Assembly (NCBI GenBank): GCA_031761405.1
Contig: JASEVX010000011.1
Span: 22,378,503 to 22,442,502 of the forward strand
Origin: Serripes groenlandicus
Taxonomy: Eukaryota > Mollusca > Bivalvia > Cardiida > Cardiidae
Length of the DNA stretch: 64,000 bases
Reading direction: 5' to 3'
Every line of letters starts with the position of its first letter. Positions within the stretch are counted from its first letter, which is position 1. Positions 37,301 through 46,300 of this stretch are shown piece after piece. The position numbers were made by a program, and so were the translations under genes. Below the pieces are notes generated by a model. It searched no databases and was not told where the DNA came from. It was given only the letters and a program-made list of their open reading frames with translations.

Positions 37301-40300
37301 GTATGTCTAGTGGATGGCTCAAGATTCTGAAGTTCAGCATCTGCTTTTTGTCCCCGTTGCCATTTGCGTTGCATGGAAAGTATTTTTTCCATCAAGTGTT
37401 TCGCACATTAGGCGATATTGCTCAGTAGACAAAAAGCATGTTATAGGTTTTCTCAAGTTGGGAAATCTCTATATTTTATCATTGAGTATATAATATAAAC
37501 ACTTCATGCATTAGTCAATCATATATATTGAATGACATTTTGTTCTGTAGTTGTGGGCACTTGTATATTTGAGAGTATGCCTAGTGTTATCAATACTTGA
37601 TTTAAAATGCCTTAATCGTATTCCCTGACCCTGAAAACATAGGTATAGACACTGCATTTGACATATTTGGTTCCCCAGTTCCGGAGATAATGGATAAAAA
37701 TGTTTTTTTAGTAATGGCGGCCGCTAATTTGCATATTTGCGAGTATTGTTTAACACTTATTACTTCAAAAAAGGCTTTATCTTATTCCCTGACCCTGAAT
37801 ACATAGATATAAACATTTCATTTGACATATTTGCTTATCTAGTTTCAGAGATAGTGCAGAAAATGGTTCAAAAAGTTCCCCAAATTTGCAATTTGGCGGC
37901 CATTTTGTTTATGCAAATTAGACCCTTAAAACCCAAAATTACGCTTGGGAACCGGGTTAATCGGGTTCAGCATACCCAAATTATGCTAAAAAGTATGGTT
38001 CCCAACTTTTACCCCAAAATGCCCCTAACATGCACATTTTCCAGAATTCCCACTAGACTATTTTGCATTATATGTATATAGTCATAACTTTAAAAAAAAT
38101 CTTCTCCCAAAATACTTGGCTGATTTTTAACTTGAAATTCTGGTTAAAGTTTTGTGTGCAACTAAGTTAAAAGTCCATATCTTAGTATTTCCTTCATGCA
38201 TTGCATTGAAACTTTCTAAAAACCTACCTAACCATCACATCTATGTAAACAATCAAGTATGATAACTCTATCAGCATATCATGCAAATTATGGCCCTTTT
38301 TTGGGTCTAGAAATTTGGTTTAAGTTTTGCATGCAACTAAATTAAGATTTGATATCCTAGTATTTACTTGATGCATTTGCTTTGATACATTATACAACCC
38401 TTCCCAACGTTCACACCTATGTAGATTTCCAAGTTAAGTAACTATATCCTGCATTTTATGCAAGTTATGGCCCTTTTTGGACATAAAGTTTTGCATGCAC
38501 CTATATTAATAGACCATATCTTTGATGCATTGCATTGACACTTTATACAGCACTTTCAACCATCACACGTATGTAAACAATCAAGTATGGTAACTCTATC
38601 CAGCATTTTATGCAAGTTATGGCCCTTTTTAGACTTAGAAAATCTGGTTTAAGTTTTGCGTGCAACTACATGTACATTTAAAGTCCATATCTTAGTAACT
38701 ACTGGAAGCATTGTATTGATTAAAGTCCATATCTCAGTAACTACTTGAAGCTTTGTATTGAAACTTTATACACCAATTAAGATAAGTCTATCCTGCATAT
38801 GATGCAAATTGTTGCCCTTTTTTACTTAGAAATTAAGGTTTAAAGGTTTGCGTGCAACAACATTAAGAGTCCATATCTTAGTAACTACTTGATGCATTCC
38901 ATTGAAACGTTATACAACCCTTGCCAACCATCACATCTATGCAAATAATCAAGTTAAATAACTCTATCCTGCATATAATGCAAATTATCACCCTTTAAGA
39001 AATTCTTGTTAAAGTTTTGCATGCAAAAATCTTCTCCTCCCAAAGTGTCTGGACGATTTTAAAGTTTTATTATTTTACCTTTTGACTTTTACACTTTCAT
39101 TGACAGCCAGACATTTAATTACGCATATTTCTTGTTACCCAATATTATGATTATAGTTGAGTTGAATTCAAATAGTTAAAAAATTGCAAACTGTCAGTAC
39201 GATTTTTTCTCTTCAAGTTTTATTTACCTCTAGATTGCCCTGTTTGTCGTAAGCGAAGCTTAATCATGAGATATACAAAATATGGAAAACATATACGTAA
39301 ACAATGTTAAAATTTGAAAAATGAGCATCAAAATATACAAATATGGAACACCTTATTATTTTTTGTCAGATCTCCACTTGTCTCTGGGTCAAAATGTCGA
39401 AATTTTAATCTCAAAATCAGTTTATATCATGTTGGCAATCAACGCCTGATTGGCTGCTATTTCATAACTGCTAATCAAAGTAAACAATGACACACGCTAG
39501 CCGATTATGGAACAGTCCTATTACATTGTATACAGTACACAGCTTTTAACACATATTGTTAGGACAAACAGACATACTAGAAAACTATGACATGCAACAA
39601 GATTTATGCAATTAGTATAATCCGGACCAATTGAGAGAAAAAAAACCATATACATGTTTGGACTCCCGGACTAATGAAGCGGATTTTATGTGTAAATGTT
39701 TCCGATATTTTTTGTCCGGTTCCAGAACGCGAATTTCCGTATTAACGGAGAATATTAAGCATGATAGTTTTGCATGCAACTACATTAAGATTTGATATCC
39801 TAGTATTTACTTGATGCATTTGCTTTGAAACTTTATACAACCCTTCCCAACTTTCACACCTATGTAGATTTTCAAGTTAAGTAACTATATCCTGCATTTT
39901 ATGCAAGTTATGGCCCTTTTTGGACTTAAAGTTTTGCATGCACCTATATTAATAGACCATATCTTTGATGCATTGCATTGAAACTTTATACAGCACTTAC
40001 CAACCACCTATGTAAACAATTAAGTATGGTAACTCTATCCAGCATTTTATGCAAGTTATGGCCCTTTTTAGACTTAGAAATTCTGGTTTAAGTTTTGCGT
40101 GCAATTACATTTAAAGTCCATATCTCAGTAACTACTGGAAGCATTGTATTGATTAAAATCCATATCTCAGTAACTACTTGAAGCATTGTATTGAAACTTT
40201 ATACACCAATTAAGATAAGTCTATCCTGCATATGATGCAAATTGTTGCCCTTTTTTACTTAGAAATTAAGGTTAAAGGTTTGCGTGCAACTTCATTAAGA

Positions 40301-43300
40301 GTCCATATCTTAGTAACTACTTGATGCATTCCATTGAAACGTTATACAACCCTTCCCAACCATCACATCTATGCAAATAATCAAGTTAAATAACTTGATC
40401 CTGCATATAATGCAAATTATCACCCTTTAAGAAATTCTTGTTAAAGTTTTGCATGCAAAAATCTTCTCTTCCCAAAGTGTCTGGCAGATTTTAAAGTTTT
40501 ATTATTTTACTTTATGACTTTTACACTTTCATTGACAGCCAGACATTTAATTACGCATATTTCTTGTTATTAAAATGGGATGGATTTTAGTGTCCTTTGG
40601 TTGCAGACAACAGGATCTTGCTTATTGCAGGTTAAATTATGAATGAAAAACATTGGGGGAATTTAATGTGGTCGCTTACACCAGGGAGTCGGTTATATCA
40701 GATGGTAGGTAGTAAAGGTTTGACTGTATGTTATAGTTCAATATCCGACATATTTAAACATATACATAGTTTTTTATACGACCATTTCTTAAAAACGGTA
40801 CGTATTATGGTATGGTCATGTCCCTCCCTCCCTCCGTCCGTCCCTCCGTCTGATCGGGTTTTCCGCACTTTTTTCTTACATACTTTGAGCTATTGAGCTG
40901 AAATTTAGTATAAGGCTTTGTAGTGATGTGTCACATATCAAGTTCATATTTCCTGGGATTTCGTCAATTTTTGAATGAGTTATGCCCCTTTTTGGACTTA
41001 GAATATTTGTTTTCCGCACTTTTTTTCTACATGCTTTGATGTATTGAGCTGAAATTATGTATATGGCTTTGTAATCAAGTGTCACAGATCAAGTTCACAT
41101 TTCCTCGGATTTCGTATTTGTCAATTTCTGCATGAGTTATGCATTTTTCATAGTTTCCCATTATTCTTTAACAACTTATTCCTGAACAACTTTATTAACT
41201 TTTTACAAACAAACAATATATCAAAACAACGAGGAAACTTACAAAGAAGTTCCTGACGGGCGTATTATGTACCGTTTGCGGTACTCTTGTTATCATACTG
41301 CAAAAGTATTATGAAAATAAAGTGCATGCATATGAAACAATCTAACATTCATTCATTCGCACACACACACACACTCACTCACTCACATAATAAACATGAC
41401 TCAACTCAACACTAAGTACATAATAAGCATAAATGTGTCAAGTGCATGCAATTTATTTTCATAATACTTATGTTGTAAGACCACAAACAATGTAAAGTTT
41501 AAGTCAATAAAATATATTTATCTATCATTTCTAAGTACATGTTAATATAATTTATCTGTTTTTCTTTTAGGAAATGTTACAGATTCTGGAAGAAGAAGGA
41601 AGAAATCCAGGCCATGCAGATGCTGATTGTTTTGTCTGTGTGCTCTGTAGTCACGGAACCAGGGAAGGTATATTCGGTGTTGATGGGGGTGTGATTCGTC
41701 TTGACGGTGTAACGCGATGTTTCGATGGTGATAACTGTCCAGCATTAGTCACTAAACCAAAACTGTTTTTTATTCAGGCTTGTCAAGGAGGTTTGTACCT
41801 AGTTTGTTACCCTTTTTACCTGATATCAAAATAGGCCAGTGGCCTCTCAGATAAATATAATGGAATTAATAATACCCAGCAAAGAATGTTTATTGTGATA
41901 TACTGGAATCATCGCATTGGTTGGTTGATCTGACATACTAGTTTTATGGAGCAAACTATTCCTTCAACTTTTATCTCCAAGGGCTGAAAATGACTTCTTT
42001 TCTGCAACCACTTGGCAAATTTGGATGATGCCTCAATGTCCTCTCCTAAATTCCCTAAAGTTTATTAGATACATGCAAATGAAACGAAGAATTGAATTTT
42101 TTTCCTCCAATATGGCTGCCCAGGGAGCATGCTGTTTTGCTTTATTTTGCTTGAGTCAAACCTTTTTAGATATTTTAATGTTCCTTGGATTACCCTCTGT
42201 GAGATTCCTTCCAGTCAAGTTGAGGGGAGGGGCTGTTTTGTCTTAAATTGCTGTAGTTAAAACTTGAAAATCTTCTCCGACGGAAGTATTACTTTTGTCG
42301 AGCCCTTTTGTGGTGAGCTCGACATAGCTGTCACAATGGCAGTTCGGTGTGTGTTCGTGCATATGTGTGTATGTCTGTCCGAACCTTGTCCAGCCTGCAT
42401 TTTAACCATGCATCATAGGATTTCCAAGAAACTTTGCACAAACATTCACCGTGATGAGGCGGCGTGTCACGCCCAAAACCGAGGCCTGTACCTCAAATGT
42501 CAAGATCACACTTAGAAGTCAAAGATCAAAACGAGCACTGTTTAATAGATCTGTACCTTGTCCAGCCCACATCTCAACTATGCATCATCTAATTCCCAAG
42601 TTACTGAGCACGCGTGTTCACCATGATACGGTGAAGTGTTGCCGACAAGAGCCTGGCCTGTACCTTAAAGGTCAAGGTCACACTAAGAGGTCAAATGTCA
42701 AAATGAGAAACCATACATCATAGGATTCCAAAGTTATTGTGCACACATTTTCACTATGATGAGGTGATGATGGCAGAACTGAAAACAAATTTTGAAAAAA
42801 ATAGTGTTATTTTTTCCAGAGACGTCTGATGTTGGAGTAAATGTTGATAATTTAGACAGCGGTCCGGATATAAGTGAGTTAGTTGGCAACATGACACTGG
42901 AAAACAGAGCTGATGCTGAAAGGGATCCAGCTGTACCTGTGGCCCAGCCAAGGACTGTTCCCGCAAAAATTGATATGCTGGTCGCCAGTGCAACCCAACC
43001 AGGTATGTTGATGTATTTAGAAATCAAATTATTTCTAATTTTGAAATTTCATTAGAGAAACAGTTAACCCTTTCCCAAATGCAAAGGATTTTTGACTCAT
43101 TTTTTGTTGACAATGGACACATTTTTAAAATGGTTCCCAGAACTATTGATATGCTAGTCGCCAGTCCAACTCATCCAGGTTTGTTGATGTATTTGGAGAT
43201 GTATCAAATTCTTTACAAATTTAACAAACTGAAGAAATAACCATTTTCCTAAAACAGAGGATTTTGGACACATGACAAATTTTGAAAATGTTGCTGGAAA

Positions 43301-46300
43301 ATTAGAAATTGCACATAATGAGCAGTTTCTCCTTTTCCAAATATGCTCTCCAATCTGTATCAATATTAAACTTTTAAATTTTATCATTGTTATGCCCATA
43401 TTTTCAAAGCAGACAACTGAAACCATTTTCCAGGTACAACAAATCTGATGCTGTCAACTTTGAAAACATGTACTCAAAATGGTAGAAATCTTTATAACCA
43501 TTGACTATAGAGCTCAAAACATTCTGGCAATAGAATCAATTGTTCATTATGAGAAATTTCTGTCGTCATTTTTCAAAAAGTCATCAAATGTCAAAGCCGG
43601 ACATAATAAGTTTAAAGCTAGTTCTGACTGATCAGGGTCTATATTGCTTTTACCTTTTGCCTGATTAAGACGACCTTTTCAATTTATTTTGCTAAAAAGA
43701 GGAATTTCTCCTTTTTGAACATTGTTAACTTTGATTCAGTAGTAACAAAAGTTACAGTTTTTCAAAGGAAATAGTCAAAGCAGACAGCTCATAAATCTTT
43801 CTGTCAATCCATGTAGCTCAGTCAATAAAGGAGTAGAACCCCTGACTCGCCAATTAATACTTTCCAATGACTGACAATCTTCCACCAGACTTTAAAAATG
43901 GTAATGGCTTTCCCTCCTTATCACTCGGGGTTAGTTGGACGACTAACTTGCTTGTGTCATGATAAATGGACCAATAATTATGGTAACTTACACAGGAAAC
44001 GTTGTTATATAATGGAAAAATTGTTGAAACCAGAGTAAATCGCAAAATACAAACATTCCAACGTTTTAAAAGTCTTATGTGGGAAGAATGATATGGTGAG
44101 AACAGGTGCGAGAAATCCAGGAAATACATATAATAAATCAAATCAGCAGGAGATGTCTTTGGAAACATTGATGCAGTATATATTAAATCTCAATAAATGA
44201 AAGTATAATTGTTGAATAGTGTTCAAAACATTGTGGTAAAAAGAGAAATTGCTCAATGTTTTCAAAATGGTTTTCTGAAGATGCCTCAAAATTAGTCTTT
44301 CCAGATAATAATAGAACCAGTGGCCTAAATAAGGAGGAGTAAATTGAGCCTGGAACTATAAAAATAATAATACTAATAAAGACTTTATTTATAAAGGCTG
44401 CACATTAGGGTTTACCCAGTCTCATAAAATGTTCTCATTGCTCAGAAATAAACTCCATGATCCAAATATGACATCTTGTTGGTCACTTTTAAGAAGAAAT
44501 TTACTTCTGACCATTGAAATATTTTAATTACACATTCTGAGCACAGAGTTAACTTTCATAGTTGAGGAGCCTTTTTTTTTGCCCCACAATATCTCTTATT
44601 ACTCGTCTAAACCGAATGTTGCAATATAACAATATAGGGGATAGAAGTCAAATAATGCTTTAACATTTTGCTACACATATCAAATCTGCAGCAGACAACT
44701 TAGACAATCTTGGGAAATGTCTATAAATGAAGATATAATTACTGAAAAAGATACTGTGGCAGAAGGTTAAATATAGCTCTTTATTAGCAATTTGCTCTTT
44801 TGACACAATGTTTTCAAAAATTGTCATTTGCAGAGGCTTCAGAAAGCATCTGTATGTGGGAAAGGGTTAAAACAGGTGAATGTTTTCCATTTAAGGTTAT
44901 GTTTCTTTGCGGAATGTACATTATGGATCATGGTTCATCCAGGCAGTGGTTTATGTGTTTCAAAGATTTGCTTCTGAGAAACATATACTGGATCTTCTAA
45001 TCCTGGTATGTATTAATCTGTCAATGTCAGCCTCAATGTAACATCTCTTGTTATACTTTCATTTTTAGCTCCACTGGTTGAAAGCCAGTCAAGCTTATGT
45101 CATGGCGAATTGTCCGTTGTGCGTGTGTTCGTAAACTTTTTGCTTCAAACGACTTCTCCTCCCTAACCACTTGGCCAATTGGGATGAAACTTCATAGGAA
45201 GTATCCTCTTAATGTCCTCTCCTAAATTCCTTCAAATTGTTTGTATCCATGCAAAATTCTTCTTTTAAAAAATCTTCTCCTACGAAAGTGTTTGGCCAAT
45301 TTTCAAATTATTTTGTAGAAATGTTTTTTTGGAAACTTTCTATCAGATTCCAAGTTGATTGGTCGAAAAACATGGCCACCAAGGGGCGGGGCTATTTTGC
45401 CTTATTTGGCTAAAGTGTAAAATTAAAAAATCTTCTTCTCCGAAAGTGTCAGGCTGATTTTCAAATAATTCTGTAGAAATGTTCCTAGGGTGACTCTCTA
45501 TCAGATTCCTTCAAGCCATGTTGATTGGTAAAAAAACATGGCCACCAGGGGGCTGGGCAATTTGGAGATTTAATTTTTGCCTAATGGTTGTTGAGAGATA
45601 CTGGCCCTCTTGGGCCTCTTGTTATTCTCCTTACCATATTTGAACCTATATGTTTTCAAAGTTGTCTGCTGCAGATTTATTGTATGTGGGAAAGGGTTTA
45701 CCTTATCTTATTTCTTGTTATCAACTGTTGAAAAGTAAATTATGTTTAATTATGGAAAAAATAGAATACCAATGCCATCATAAGGAGGAGTCAACTGGTT
45801 GTTCACATATTCAACATTTCTTTCTTATAACTTAACCAATCACTATATGGTGGTACTCAAAAGAATCGTCTCATTAAGTGTTCAAGGATTAAGTAAGGCT
45901 GAAAACTTTTTTAAAAAGATGCATATTAAGAGCATACAATCTATTCAATTATTATACTTTTAGTTATACAGGATAACAAATCCGGTTGTAGGACGTTTTG
46001 GCAAACGGATGTTTTGGCCCAGATGTTTCGTCCTAGGACCCTTTGGTGTAGGACTTTTTGACCAGCCATTCTTATCAAATAGGACTTTTTGGCCAGACAG
46101 GTTTAAAAGCCAGTTATAACAAGACAAATTTTTATTTTATTTAATATTTTATTATTAATGTATCTCTATATCTAAAATACGAAGTTAAACAAATACTATC
46201 ATAACGGCAACACTGAGTTATTCAAATTAATAAAATGGTCTTTGATCTTCATTACCTTGTAGTTAATGACTAACAGAGTAAATAGTACTAAATAATAACT

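Larger units (their letters stand above)
33505..38060 (-). mobile_element. 4.56-kb TIR element encoding a FEN/XPG-like protein gene
   Basis: The left end is TAGTCTAGTGGGATTTCTG and the right end is CAGAATTCCCACTAGACTA, which are inverted. Inverted similarity continues inward for about 500-650 bp, including 'gtaaaagttgggaacca', 'tttttagcataatt' and 'ctaatttgcata'. The element sits in a T tract; a TTT duplication (33502-33504 and 38061-38063) fits, but the run of T makes the exact length ambiguous. The only protein-coding material is a broken minus-strand gene (34296-37395). No DDE transposase, tyrosine recombinase or reverse transcriptase motif is seen. It lies antisense in intron 4 of the caspase gene. 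Confidence 0.85.

Noticed and set aside
33505..38060. Fanzor/TnpB-type RNA-guided nuclease element
   Set aside because: No RuvC-like split motifs or zinc-finger arrangement of that family; acidic motifs fit FEN/XPG better.
43141..43182. Alternative exon from the duplicated exon 6 end
   Set aside because: The cryptic acceptor gives the wrong frame when joined to exon 5.
43808..43860. tRNA gene near 43.8 kb
   Set aside because: Only an A-box-like half is present.
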